NCBI GenBank assembly: GCA_016521575.1
Contig: JAEKDP010000012.1
Span: forward strand, 1-64,000
Length of the DNA: 64,000 bases
From: Rhodobacteraceae bacterium F11138
GTDB lineage: Bacteria > Pseudomonadota > Alphaproteobacteria > Rhodobacterales > Rhodobacteraceae
Reading direction: 5' to 3'
In this document: piece after piece, positions 27,967 through 36,482 of the stretch
Position numbering within the stretch: position 1 is the first letter of the stretch
How the letters are laid out: the number at the start of each line of letters is the position of its first letter
Notes under the pieces: model-generated
What the model saw: the letters and a program-made list of their open reading frames with translations, nothing else
The model's database searches: none
What the model was told of the DNA's origin: nothing
Translations under genes and position numbers: made by a program

Positions 27967-28830
27967 ATGTCGCTTCATCCCCCTGTTTCGGACACCGCCC
28001 TGTCAACACAGACGGGGGCCGCACCCAGACCCGACCCCGGGCCCGCGCTTTCGCCGGCACCGCCGCGCCGGTTCGCTGCGGCGCGGGTGATCCTGGCGCT
28101 GATCCTGCGCGAGATGTCGACCCGCTATGGCCGCACGCCTGGCGGTTATATCTGGGGTGTCCTTGAACCGCTGGCGGCAATCATGTTTCTCAGCATCGGC
28201 TTTTCGCTGGTCATACGTACTCCGGCCCTGGGCACCAGTTTCCTGCTGTTCTATGCCACCGGCTATCTGCCGTTCAACCTGTACCAGACGCTGTCGGCCA
28301 TGATCGGGGCCTCGATCCGGTTCTCCAAGCCGTTGCTGCGATATCCCGCCGTCACGTGGCTGGACGCGGTGCTGGCACGGTTTCTGTTGAACAGTCTGAC
28401 CGGGGTGCTGATCGCGGTGATCCTGCTGACCGGGATCCTGGCGGTGATCGAACACCGCACACAACTGGACCTGCCGCCGCTGGTCGCGGCAATGGCCCTG
28501 GCAATGGTTCTGGGGTTGGGTGTCGGGGTGATCAACTGCGCCATCAGCGGGCTTTACCCGATCTGGGAAATGGTCTGGTCGATCCTGACGCGGCCGCTGT
28601 TTCTGGCCTCGGGCATTTTCTTTCTGTACGACAGCTTGCCGCCGCTGCCCCAGAATCTGCTGTGGTACAACCCGTTGATCCACATCATTGGACTGATGCG
28701 CACCGGGTTCTACCCCACCTATGACGCGGCCTATGTCAACGTGACCTACGTGCTCGGCGTCAGCCTGGGGCTTCTGGCGATGGGGCTTTTGCTGCTTGGA
28801 CGCTATCACCGCGAGATTCTGAACCGTTAG
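27967..28830 (+). CDS. kpsM: Polysaccharide ABC exporter, permease subunit
   Basis: This 287-aa ABC-2 permease has about six transmembrane helices. After a Pro-rich cytoplasmic N-terminus come ILREMSTRYGRTPGGYIWGV, a family hallmark, EPLAAIMFLSIGFSLVIRTP, and the C-terminal WYNPLIHIIGLMRTGFYPTY, also highly conserved in KpsM/Wzm exporters. The start at 27967 is the last Met before the conserved region, giving the normal length. It pairs with KpsT. Its last 71 bp overlap the 3' end of the GlfT1-like gene on the other strand. Confidence 0.92.
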   Translation: MSLHPPVSDTALSTQTGAAPRPDPGPALSPAPPRRFAAARVILALILREMSTRYGRTPGGYIWGVLEPLAAIMFLSIGFSLVIRTPALGTSFLLFYATGYLPFNLYQTLSAMIGASIRFSKPLLRYPAVTWLDAVLARFLLNSLTGVLIAVILLTGILAVIEHRTQLDLPPLVAAMALAMVLGLGVGVINCAISGLYPIWEMVWSILTRPLFLASGIFFLYDSLPPLPQNLLWYNPLIHIIGLMRTGFYPTYDAAYVNVTYVLGVSLGLLAMGLLLLGRYHREILNR

Positions 28831-29809
28831 GCTCTACCCCGGTCAGCGCCAGAATATCGGCGTGATCGCTCCCCATGCGCCCGGTCAGCCCGTCACGCAC
28901 CGCCTGCCCCAGCAAGCGCAGATACGTCATCCGATCACCGCCGTGATGGCGTATCTTGGACAGCCATTTCGGCAGCACCACCACCAACACCGGCCAGAAC
29001 ATCCGGCCCGCCGCCAGCCGGTACAGAAACAGCAGGTTGCGATGATAGTAATACACCTTCCACAACGGGCGAAAGCGGCCGCGTTGGCCGTGGAAAGTGG
29101 AACAATCATGCTCAAACCGCAGGCCCGGCTCAAAACCGATGTGACCGCCGGCCTTGCGCAGCGCCAGGGTGAACAGCCCGTCATCGCCATAGACGAACAG
29201 CCGCCCATCGGGATAGCCGATGCGCGCGATGGCGGCGCGCGACACGAACAGGCCGACAAAGCTGGCCACGTCCACCGCCATGCCGGGGCCGTCGTAATCC
29301 GCCGGAGTGACGTGGAAACCACCGCGCCCGCCGCCCAGCAGGGTGCGACGGAATTCACGCCCGTGCCAGAATGGATTGCGCGACGGGCGGTTCATCTCGC
29401 AGATCTCGCCATTTGGAAAGTAGACAGCCGCCGCCACCGCCTCCCAGCCGCGCTCGGGCAGGGCGTGGAATGCCGCCAGCGCCCCAGGCTGGGGGCGGGC
29501 ATCGTCATCCATCACCACCATCCAGTCCGGGTCGAACTGGGCGCTGGCCAGACGCATTCCGGCCTCGAACCCGCCGGCTCCGCCCAGATTTCTATCCTGG
29601 GACAACACGTGTAGGCGGGTATTCTGCTGTGCCGCCAGCCAGTCGCCGGTGCCGTCGGTGCTGGCATTGTCCACCACCAGCACCGCGTCCAGATCGGCGG
29701 CGGGCTCGGCCAGCAACCGACCGAGAGTCACACGCAGCTTGTCCAGACGGTTGTGGGTCACAACCACCGCCACCAGCCGTTTGCGTTCCTGATCCTGACC
29801 TGCGGCCAC
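28760..29809 (-). CDS. GlfT1-like glycosyltransferase family 2
   Basis: The product is 349 aa from a GTG at 29809, chosen because AGAGGG lies six bases upstream; a GTG at 29869 would add 20 residues. It shows VAVVVTHNRLDKLRVTLG, VLVVDNASTDGTGDWL, RNLGGAGGFEAGMRLA, the metal site VVMDDDARPQ (DDD at 101-103), LFVYGDDGLFTLALRKAG and YYYHRNLLFLYR. This order matches GlfT1, the transferase that primes mycobacterial galactan by adding the first Galf residues. It borders kpsM, as glfT1 borders wzm/wzt in mycobacteria. A role as the Galf priming enzyme is inferred; a rhamnosyltransferase is an alternative. Confidence 0.75.
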   Translation of the reverse strand: MAAGQDQERKRLVAVVVTHNRLDKLRVTLGRLLAEPAADLDAVLVVDNASTDGTGDWLAAQQNTRLHVLSQDRNLGGAGGFEAGMRLASAQFDPDWMVVMDDDARPQPGALAAFHALPERGWEAVAAAVYFPNGEICEMNRPSRNPFWHGREFRRTLLGGGRGGFHVTPADYDGPGMAVDVASFVGLFVSRAAIARIGYPDGRLFVYGDDGLFTLALRKAGGHIGFEPGLRFEHDCSTFHGQRGRFRPLWKVYYYHRNLLFLYRLAAGRMFWPVLVVVLPKWLSKIRHHGGDRMTYLRLLGQAVRDGLTGRMGSDHADILALTGVEPNGSESRGDSVQAAKAPSPEAPG

Positions 29810-29984
29810 GTTCTGCCCTCTTGCCTGCCCGACTGCCTGCGTTGTACGCGGCCAAGGCGTGTTGCGCACAATCGTATCTGCTCAGCGCCCTAATCCACAA
29901 ATCAACGATCGTGTCAAATCACGAGCCATGACAGCCGTCAGACGCGCATGTTAAAATTGTTTATTTTCAAATGCTTACAGAAAT

Positions 29985-30004
29985 TTGTTTCGCGCGCGAA
30001 ACAA
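29985..30004. promoter_or_regulatory. parS: parS-like centromere palindrome, copy 2 (beside parB)
   Basis: The same perfect 20-bp palindrome as at 25680-25699 lies 24 bp past the parB stop codon in an AT-rich intergenic region. It fits the GTT-N4-GC-N4-AAC consensus of plasmid centromeres and is the expected location for the partition site of this parAB pair. Confidence 0.8.
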
Positions 30005-30028
30005 TCCAATAATGGAATATATGCCAGA

Positions 30029-31108
30029 TCAGCGGGCTTTCAGCCATATCTGCAAGGCGGCGAATAAATCCGCATCTACCCCGCCGCCAGTCAGCTCGAT
30101 GCGCCCGGCATCGGCATCGAACCGGGCCGCCACGCGGTTTTGCGCCAGCCGCCGGGCCGCCGACTCAGGGTCCGGCCCGGTGGTCCGCCGCGGCTTTGAC
30201 GCGGACGGAAGAGGTGGGGTGGGACGCGCGTCCGGGGAATGGGCCTCGTCAGCAGCCCCCTGCTGCGGCTCGGTCCAGCCACGCAGCGCCTCCCAGAGGA
30301 TTTTTAACTCGGTCTCGGCGTCCCGGTCCGGCGCGGCGCGCAGCCGCTGCCGCAGCGCAGTGATGAAACGGTGGTCTTCCAGCGCACGGGCCAGCCCCAG
30401 CCCCAGCTTCTCCGGGATCTGTGCGGGGTAGCTCAACAGCCCGTCCAGCGGTTCGACCAAAGTCAGGAAGCTGCCGATCTTGGAGCGCCGCGAACGGCTG
30501 ACCGAACCAAACAGCCCGCGCAAGGCAGCGCGCGGGGTGGGATAGACGCCGCGATGCACCGCCTGCAGCGCGATCCGGCCTTTTTCATACAGGCTGAGCG
30601 CGGCGCGGATCTCGTTTTCCTCGACCATGGCAACATAGGCACCCTGCACATCGGCCGGAGTAATGATACGGGCCTGCACCGTGGCAAAACGGTCGTCGCC
30701 GTGCAACCGGTGCAAGCGGCGCAGCGCGGTCAGCCGCCGCCAGCCGGAAATCAGCCCGTGGGTTTTGCCATTCTTCGGCTCGGACAGGACGACCACCTCG
30801 ATCGGGGTCTGCTGGCCACGTGCTTCGATCGACGCCAGCAGCGCCGCCATCTCGTCCGGATCCTGCACCATGCGGTCGCGCACCAGATGGGTTTCGTCGA
30901 TACTGTCCAGCGCCAGTGCTTCGATCATCCGGCCTTCGGCTCGGGCACTGCGCAGGGTGTCGGACAGCTCTTCCAGCGCCGCGCTGGTGCTGGCATCGCC
31001 GGCGACCCGGGCAATCGGAGGCGCGCTCAGCGGGCCGCGGGCCGGGGCAGGTGGGTCGGATTGCAGATAACCGGGCTGTGCCGGTGTCAGTCGTTTGCGT
31101 TTGGCCAT
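30029..31108 (-). CDS. parB: Plasmid partitioning protein ParB
   Basis: This 359-aa protein binds parS and works with ParA in plasmid segregation. The ParB/Srx domain covers about residues 60-150: ALDSIDETHLVRDRMVQDPD, then IEARGQQTPIEVVVL and GLISGWRRLTALRRLH. A predicted HTH region follows (YEKGRIALQAVHRG, then FGSVSRSRRSKIGSFLTLV). The C-terminal 60 residues would dimerise. GGAGGACAGG precedes the ATG. It is 13 bp downstream of parA, so it is an operon. Gene order parA-parB divergent from repA is typical of RepA-type replicons in Rhodobacterales. Confidence 0.92.
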   Translation of the reverse strand: MAKRKRLTPAQPGYLQSDPPAPARGPLSAPPIARVAGDASTSAALEELSDTLRSARAEGRMIEALALDSIDETHLVRDRMVQDPDEMAALLASIEARGQQTPIEVVVLSEPKNGKTHGLISGWRRLTALRRLHRLHGDDRFATVQARIITPADVQGAYVAMVEENEIRAALSLYEKGRIALQAVHRGVYPTPRAALRGLFGSVSRSRRSKIGSFLTLVEPLDGLLSYPAQIPEKLGLGLARALEDHRFITALRQRLRAAPDRDAETELKILWEALRGWTEPQQGAADEAHSPDARPTPPLPSASKPRRTTGPDPESAARRLAQNRVAARFDADAGRIELTGGGVDADLFAALQIWLKAR

Positions 31109-31121
31109 CCTGTCCTCCTGA

Positions 31122-32513
31122 TCACGACGTCACAGCGTCGGCTCTTGCGCGTTCCTGACGCCGCCAGATGCCCAGAAGCAGCCGCTTGAAGGCGGCATAG
31201 GTGGCATCAAATGTCTCGCGGCCCCGGGCATAGGTTTCGCGATTGAAATCGCGGTAATCGGCTTCGTAGATGCCTGATACCTGCTCTCCGGCCTGGCCGA
31301 TCAAGGCGGTAAAATCCTGTCGGTGTGGCGACAGGGTCTGCCCCAGATAAGCCTGCATCAGCGATGACAGCTCTCCCTGCTGGGCGGCGTCGTAACGGGT
31401 GATGACCGCGCGCACCGCGTCCCATTCAAACGCCATCTCGGGCCGGCCCAGAGCACGGGCGGCGATGTTCTCGTTGTCCTCGATCGACTGAAAGGTGGAA
31501 TGCAGCATGTCGAAAAACCGCCCCGTGCTGTCGAATTCCAGAAATGAAGCCCCCAGTGGCACCAACAGAATATCCGCTGCCGCGAGCCCATTGATGGTCA
31601 GATAGCCAAGCGCCGGAGGCGTGTCGATGAACACGAGATCATAGTCGTCCAGCACCCCGTCGGCCGCCAGCTGGTCGGTCAACGCATCCCACAGCTTCCA
31701 GCCGCGGGCTGCCATGCGCCAGACCGGGATCTGGAATTCGGCCCAATACAAATTCAACTGTGCTCCGATCAGGTCGATATTGGGCCAGTGGGTGGTCTGG
31801 ATCACGTCGCGTGCGCTCATCTGCATTGCGGCATTCAGACTGTCATCCAGCGGCAGCGGCGCTTCGCCCCGGTCAATCCGGCGCTGGTTGTCAGCGCGCA
31901 GATGCTCACCGTAGTGGCGCGCCAGTAGCGGAAAAGCGGTTTGCCATTCGTCTTCGATCTTGCCGCCAAAGATTGAAGTCATGCTGCCCTGACTGTCCAG
32001 ATCGATCATCAGCACACGATATCCGTCCAGAGCTGCGGACATCGCCAGATGTGCTGCAGTGCTGGTCTTGCCCACACCACCCTTGAAGTTCGCCACTGCT
32101 ACCAATTTTGCGGGCAGACCTTGGGGCCGGTAGGGTAGATAGTTCTTGGCTTTCGAACCTTGGGCGCCGAAATGGGCGCGCAGGCGCAGGACTTCGTCCA
32201 GGGTGAACCACTTGGCGCCACCCTCGGTTTCGGATTGGCCCTGGGGCAGATCGGGGTGCTGTTTCAGGACACGGCGGAAATGCGCCTGGGCCACCGGGAT
32301 CAGATATCGGGTGATTTCCCATGTCGAAAACAGTCGTAACTGTTTGCTGCCGGTTTCGTTCAGCCCGCGGCTGGCCAGATCGGCACGGCCCTGGGCACAG
32401 GCGCTGGCGATGCGGGCAAAGTCTGTGGTGCCCGAAGGAGGATCCTGATCGGCCAGTGCGGCATCGGGGTCGATGTTGAAATAGGGCGGTAGCCCCGCTG
32501 TGTCTCTGGCCAT
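31122..32513 (-). CDS. parA: Plasmid partitioning ATPase ParA
   Basis: This 463-aa ParA belongs to the large plasmid type with an N-terminal extension: residues 1-130 include an HTH-like region (TLDEVLRLRAHFGAQGSKAK) that usually binds the par operator for autoregulation. The deviant Walker A motif is KGGVGKT at 144-150, followed by MIDLDSQGSMTSIFG and LVFIDTPPALGYLTINGLAA. It drives partition with ParB at parS. It is first in the par operon and divergent from repA across the origin region. Closest relatives are expected among RepA/RepABC-type plasmid ParA proteins. Confidence 0.94.
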   Translation of the reverse strand: MARDTAGLPPYFNIDPDAALADQDPPSGTTDFARIASACAQGRADLASRGLNETGSKQLRLFSTWEITRYLIPVAQAHFRRVLKQHPDLPQGQSETEGGAKWFTLDEVLRLRAHFGAQGSKAKNYLPYRPQGLPAKLVAVANFKGGVGKTSTAAHLAMSAALDGYRVLMIDLDSQGSMTSIFGGKIEDEWQTAFPLLARHYGEHLRADNQRRIDRGEAPLPLDDSLNAAMQMSARDVIQTTHWPNIDLIGAQLNLYWAEFQIPVWRMAARGWKLWDALTDQLAADGVLDDYDLVFIDTPPALGYLTINGLAAADILLVPLGASFLEFDSTGRFFDMLHSTFQSIEDNENIAARALGRPEMAFEWDAVRAVITRYDAAQQGELSSLMQAYLGQTLSPHRQDFTALIGQAGEQVSGIYEADYRDFNRETYARGRETFDATYAAFKRLLLGIWRRQERARADAVTS

Positions 32514-32639
32514 GTATTCTGCTCGATGTGCTGTGTTTTCACCAGAGTATCATAAAACGCCTGACATGGAAGAAAAACCATCACGAAACGGCCTTTTCTC
32601 AAGCAATTCCGTTGGATCGGATCAGGATACAGGGGGCAA

Positions 32640-32849
32640 ACCTGAGATCAGATCTTTTTTTGGGGTGTTAGAATCGTGTTATTTAAGTGTTACGGGGTTT
32701 TGGTTGATTGTGTAAAGCATTGTAGCTGAATGATTTTAAGTGAACTACGAGAGGACAAGTGACTCTGAACCCCCGAAAGAATGACTCTGAACCCCCGTTC
32801 AAGCGACTCTGAACCCCCGTTTGTGGCTGTTGCTGCCTTCTGTGGATAA
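32640..32849. other. oriV: Plasmid replication origin: AT-rich stretch, three 22-bp-spaced iterons and a DnaA box
   Basis: Upstream of repA are three direct repeats of GACTCTGAACCCCCG at 32761, 32783 and 32805, spaced exactly 22 bp (two helical turns). A T-rich, low-GC stretch at about 32645-32755 precedes them and could be the unwinding element. TGTGGATAA at 32841-32849 is a perfect DnaA box (TTATCCACA in reverse). This is the textbook layout of an iteron origin controlled by the adjacent initiator. No gene was found in the 387-bp gap between parA and repA. Confidence 0.85.
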
Positions 32850-32855
32850 CTCTAA

Positions 32856-32900
32856 GGTCGGTGTTATCGAAACCACGATAAAACGAGTCGGATACCGACC
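32856..32900 (+). promoter_or_regulatory. Nested inverted repeats in the repA leader
   Basis: GGTCGGT (32856-32862) pairs with ACCGACC (32894-32900), the latter touching the repA ATG. Inside it TTATCG and CGATAA (32864-32869 and 32876-32881) pair with a six-base loop. No clear Shine-Dalgarno precedes the ATG. The structure could hide the start codon or serve as an operator for RepA autoregulation. Confidence 0.45.
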
Positions 32901-33935
32901 ATGGGCAGTGCAGGCGGAACGGGGGCTCTGGCAGGGGCGTGCGGGGGTGCGGACGGGTTGTTGCCGGACCGGCACCGGCAGGGCGATTTTTTCCTGTGTG
33001 ATTTTTTTGATGCGATCCCCAAGGATGACATCGCCAGCATGGAACATCCGCTGTTTTCGCTGGCCACGCGTCCGGACCGTAGGATCTTGGAATATGAACA
33101 CAACCGCACGCATATTACCGTGACCCCCAGCGTGCGCGGGCTGGCGACGATCCATGACAAGGACATCCTGATTTTCTGTATCAGCCAGCTGATGGCGGCG
33201 ATCAACGCCGGCCGCGAGGTCAGCCGCACGCTGCAACTCAAGGCGCATGATCTGCTGGTGGCGACCAACCGCGAGACCAGCGGGGATGCCTATCGGCGGT
33301 TGCGCGATGCTTTCGAGCGGCTGGCGGGCACGCGGATCACGACCAATATCGTCACCGGAGATGTGGAAACCACCAGCGGGTTCGGCCTGATCGAAAGCTG
33401 GGAGATCGTGCGTCGCAGCCGGGGCGGGCGGATGGTCAGTGTCAGCGTGACTCTGAGCGACTGGCTTTTCCGGGCTGTGCTGAGCAAATCGGTATTGACG
33501 TTGAGCCGCGATTATTTCCGTTTGCGCAAGCCGCTGGAGCGGCGGATCTATGAATTGGCGCGCAAGCATTGCGGCCGTCAGCGGGTCTGGACCGTATCGG
33601 TGGACACATTGCTCAAGAAATCCGGCAGCGCCAGTCCGCGTCGGGTGTTCCGGGCTATGCTGCGCGACATGATCCGTGCCGGGCATCTGCCCGACTACGA
33701 GATGAGCGAAGCCCCCGGCGATCTGATCCGCTTCAGCCTGCAGGGGCAGATGGTCGAGGCGACCCCGCCAGTGGTCAGCGCGGCGGCGCATGATGCGGCC
33801 CGGGCCTTGATGCCGGGTATGGATGTGCATGCGCTGGAGGCCGAATGGCGCGGCGTCTGGGCCCGCACCGGGGCGCAGCGGTTGCGCAGCGCGGATGCGG
33901 CCTTTGTCGGTTGGGTGCGCAAGCGGGCCAGGTAG
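32901..33935 (+). CDS. repA: Replication initiator protein A (RPA family)
   Basis: The product is 344 aa, typical for RPA-family plasmid initiators of alphaproteobacteria. The conserved N-terminal block includes PDRHRQGDFFLCDFFDAIPK and MEHPLFSLATRPD, followed by YEHNRTHITVTPSVRGLAT and KDILIFCISQLMAAI. The winged-helix region carries ISQLM...SRTLQLKAHDLL and YFRLRKPLERRIYELARKHC. It should bind the 22-bp-spaced iterons just upstream. The ATG at 32901 is kept because the conserved part starts about 20 residues in, though no good RBS is visible. It is divergent from parAB and followed by the rhamnose operon. Confidence 0.93.
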   Translation: MGSAGGTGALAGACGGADGLLPDRHRQGDFFLCDFFDAIPKDDIASMEHPLFSLATRPDRRILEYEHNRTHITVTPSVRGLATIHDKDILIFCISQLMAAINAGREVSRTLQLKAHDLLVATNRETSGDAYRRLRDAFERLAGTRITTNIVTGDVETTSGFGLIESWEIVRRSRGGRMVSVSVTLSDWLFRAVLSKSVLTLSRDYFRLRKPLERRIYELARKHCGRQRVWTVSVDTLLKKSGSASPRRVFRAMLRDMIRAGHLPDYEMSEAPGDLIRFSLQGQMVEATPPVVSAAAHDAARALMPGMDVHALEAEWRGVWARTGAQRLRSADAAFVGWVRKRAR

Positions 33936-34040
33936 GGGGCGTTGCCTCATCGGCTGCCTGGGTCTGCGGGCAGAGAGCGGGTGACGCCTGTGGGCATCGC
34001 TGCTAAACCGGGCGCAGGTTTGAACAAGGGTACGAGCTTC

Positions 34041-34595
34041 ATGCAGATCGAAAAGACGGCGCTGTCGGGCGTGTTGATCCTGACCCCGGCGCGGCATGGT
34101 GATGCGCGGGGGTTTTTCGCCGAAAGCTGGAACCGGCGGGTGCTGGAAGAACATGGCGTGGATCTGGATTTCGTGCAGGATAATCATTCGCTTTCGGGGG
34201 CGGTGAACACCCTGCGGGGGCTGCATTTCCAGGCCCCGCCCCATGCCCAGGACAAGCTGGTGCGCTGCGGGCGCGGGCGGCTGTTCGACGTGGCGGTGGA
34301 TATCCGCAAGGGCTCGCCCGGTTATGGGCGCTGGGTGGGGACCGAACTGAGCGCCGAGAACGGCCGGCAGATGCTGGTGCCCAAGGGGTTCCTGCACGGT
34401 TTCGTCACGCGCGAGCCGGATACAGAAATTCTTTACAAATGCAGTGACTATTATGCCCCCGAATGTGACGGCGCGGTGCATTGGGACAGCTGCGGCATCG
34501 ATTGGGGCCTGAGCGGCGATCCCGTGCTGTCGCCCAAGGATGCCGCTGCCGTGGCCCTGGCGGATTTCGACAGCCCGTTCGTCTGGGAAGGATGA
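34041..34595 (+). CDS. rmlC: dTDP-4-dehydrorhamnose 3,5-epimerase
   Basis: This 184-aa cupin enzyme epimerises dTDP-4-keto-6-deoxyglucose at C3 and C5. Conserved pieces are [23 protein letters not shown], the His-containing [20 protein letters not shown], and [20 protein letters not shown]. The ATG at 34041 ([10 protein letters not shown]) is the family start; an in-frame extension to 33942 is unconserved. It heads the rmlCBDA operon, 105 bp after repA, and rmlB follows after 4 bp. A separate promoter in 33936-34040 or read-through from repA are both possible. Confidence 0.95.
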   Translation: MQIEKTALSGVLILTPARHGDARGFFAESWNRRVLEEHGVDLDFVQDNHSLSGAVNTLRGLHFQAPPHAQDKLVRCGRGRLFDVAVDIRKGSPGYGRWVGTELSAENGRQMLVPKGFLHGFVTREPDTEILYKCSDYYAPECDGAVHWDSCGIDWGLSGDPVLSPKDAAAVALADFDSPFVWEG

Positions 34596-34599
34596 GAAA

Positions 34600-35637
34600 A
34601 TGAAACTGCTTGTGACCGGAGGCGCCGGGTTTATCGGATCGGCCGTGGTGCGTCTGGCGATGGGGCAGGGGCATCAGGTGGTGAATCTCGATGCGCTGAC
34701 CTATGCCGCCTGTCTGGACAATGTCGCCAGCGTCGCGGATCTGCCGGGCTATACATTCGTGCAGGCCGACATCCGCGACCGCGCGGCGCTGGATGCGGTC
34801 TTCGCCGACCATGCCCCCGACGCGGTGATGCATCTGGCCGCCGAAAGCCATGTGGACCGCTCGATCGACGGGCCGGGCGATTTCATCGACACCAACATCA
34901 CCGGCACCTACAACCTGCTGGAAGCCGCGCGCGCCCATTGGGTACAGGCGGGCCGTCCCGAAGCATTCCGCTTTCATCACATCTCGACGGACGAGGTGTT
35001 CGGCTCGCTGGGCGAGACCGGGCAGTTCACCGAAGAGACGCCCTATGACCCGCGCAGCCCCTATTCGGCCTCCAAGGCCGCCAGCGATCATCTGGTGCGG
35101 GCCTGGCACGAAACCTATGGGCTGCCGGTGGTGCTGAGCAATTGTTCCAACAATTACGGCCCCTACCATTTCCCGGAAAAGCTGGTGCCGGTGGTGATCC
35201 TGAATGCGCTGGCCGGCAAGCCGATCCCGGTTTACGGGGCAGGGGCGAATGTGCGCGACTGGCTTTATGTCGAGGATCACGCCGATGCGCTGCTGACCGT
35301 GCTGCAAAAGGGCGCGGTGGGGCGCAGTTACAATATCGGCGGCGAGAACGAGGCGAAGAATATCGACCTGGTGCGCAAGATCTGTGCGCTGCTGGATGAG
35401 AAACGCCCGAAGGACAGCCCATATGCCGACCAGATCACATTCGTCTCTGACCGTCCCGGGCACGATGCGCGCTATGCGATCGACCCCTCCCGTATCGCGA
35501 CGGAACTGGGATGGCGGCCCAGCGTGACGCTGGATCAGGGGCTGGAACGAACCGTGCAGTGGTATCTCGACAACGAACCCTGGTGGCGCGCCCTGCAGGG
35601 CCGCGACGGGGTTGGACAGCGGCTGGGTACCGCATGA
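34600..35637 (+). CDS. rmlB: dTDP-glucose 4,6-dehydratase
   Basis: This 345-aa SDR enzyme makes dTDP-4-keto-6-deoxyglucose. It has the NAD-binding [38 protein letters not shown], the catalytic [14 protein letters not shown] (T-D-E), YxxxK in [17 protein letters not shown], and [20 protein letters not shown] precedes the ATG at 34600. Second gene of the rhamnose operon; its stop overlaps the rmlD start by four bases. Confidence 0.96.
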   Translation: MKLLVTGGAGFIGSAVVRLAMGQGHQVVNLDALTYAACLDNVASVADLPGYTFVQADIRDRAALDAVFADHAPDAVMHLAAESHVDRSIDGPGDFIDTNITGTYNLLEAARAHWVQAGRPEAFRFHHISTDEVFGSLGETGQFTEETPYDPRSPYSASKAASDHLVRAWHETYGLPVVLSNCSNNYGPYHFPEKLVPVVILNALAGKPIPVYGAGANVRDWLYVEDHADALLTVLQKGAVGRSYNIGGENEAKNIDLVRKICALLDEKRPKDSPYADQITFVSDRPGHDARYAIDPSRIATELGWRPSVTLDQGLERTVQWYLDNEPWWRALQGRDGVGQRLGTA

Positions 35638-36479
35638 TCCTGGTCTTCGGCAAGACTGGCCAGCTGGCTACTGAACTGGCGCGGCAGGGGGGTGTGGTCT
35701 GCCTGGGGCGGGACGTGGCGGATCTGGCGGATCCGGAAGGCTGTGTTGCGGCGATCCGGGAACATGCCCCGGCGGCGGTGATCAATGCGGCAGCCTATAC
35801 GGCGGTGGACCGGGCCGAGGAAGACGAGGCGCTGGCCACCGTGATCAACGGCGACAGCCCCGGCGCGATGGCGCGGGAATGTGCGGCCCTTGGCATCCCC
35901 TTCGTGCATGTCTCGACCGACTACGTGTTCGACGGCAGCGGCGAGACGCCCTGGCGGCCCGAAGATGCGACCGGCCCGCTCGGGGCCTATGGGCGTTCCA
36001 AGCTGGCGGGCGAGCGGGCGGTGGCGGCGGCGGGCGGTGCCTGGGCGATCTTGCGCACCTCCTGGGTGGTGTCGGCGCATGGCAGCAATTTCGTCAAGAC
36101 CATGCTGCGGCTCGGAGCCGAGCGCGACAGCTTGCGCGTGGTGGGCGACCAGGTCGGCGGGCCGACCCCGGCGCGGGACATCGCGGCGGCCTGCCTGCGC
36201 ATGGTCGAGGTTCTGACATCCGCGCCGGACAAGCGCGGGATATACCATTTCGCCGGTGTGCCGGATGTCAGCTGGGCAGAGTTCGCCCGCGCGATCATGA
36301 AAGCGGGCAAGCGCGATTGCCGGATCGAGGAGATCGGAACGGCGGAGTATCCTACCCCGGCGGCCCGCCCGGAAAATTCGCGGCTGGACTGTTCCGGGTT
36401 CGAGACGGTTTTCGACATGAAACGGCCCGATTGGCGTGTCGGGTTGGCCGCGATTCTGAAAGATCTTGGAGAGGGTTGA
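35634..36479 (+). CDS. rmlD: dTDP-4-dehydrorhamnose reductase
   Basis: This 281-aa reductase completes dTDP-L-rhamnose synthesis using NADPH. It shows [18 protein letters not shown] at the N-terminus, [36 protein letters not shown] and the catalytic YxxxK in [11 protein letters not shown]. The ATG overlaps the rmlB TGA (ATGA), giving translational coupling. rmlA begins three bases after its stop. Confidence 0.95.
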   Translation: MILVFGKTGQLATELARQGGVVCLGRDVADLADPEGCVAAIREHAPAAVINAAAYTAVDRAEEDEALATVINGDSPGAMARECAALGIPFVHVSTDYVFDGSGETPWRPEDATGPLGAYGRSKLAGERAVAAAGGAWAILRTSWVVSAHGSNFVKTMLRLGAERDSLRVVGDQVGGPTPARDIAAACLRMVEVLTSAPDKRGIYHFAGVPDVSWAEFARAIMKAGKRDCRIEEIGTAEYPTPAARPENSRLDCSGFETVFDMKRPDWRVGLAAILKDLGEG

Positions 36480-36482
36480 GTC

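Noticed and set aside
31229-31250. A third parS-like site (GTTTCGCG near GAAATCGCG in parA)
   Set aside because: The arms do not form the GTT-N4-GC-N4-AAC palindrome; the similarity is limited to one half.
32648-32665. AGATCAGATCT followed by a T-run as a terminator
   Set aside because: The palindrome leaves only one base for a loop and no gene ends nearby in the right direction; it is more simply part of the AT-rich origin region.
32799-34481. Minus-strand open frame of 560 codons across repA and rmlC
   Set aside because: It runs through the iterons and both conserved genes in antisense; no motif supports it.
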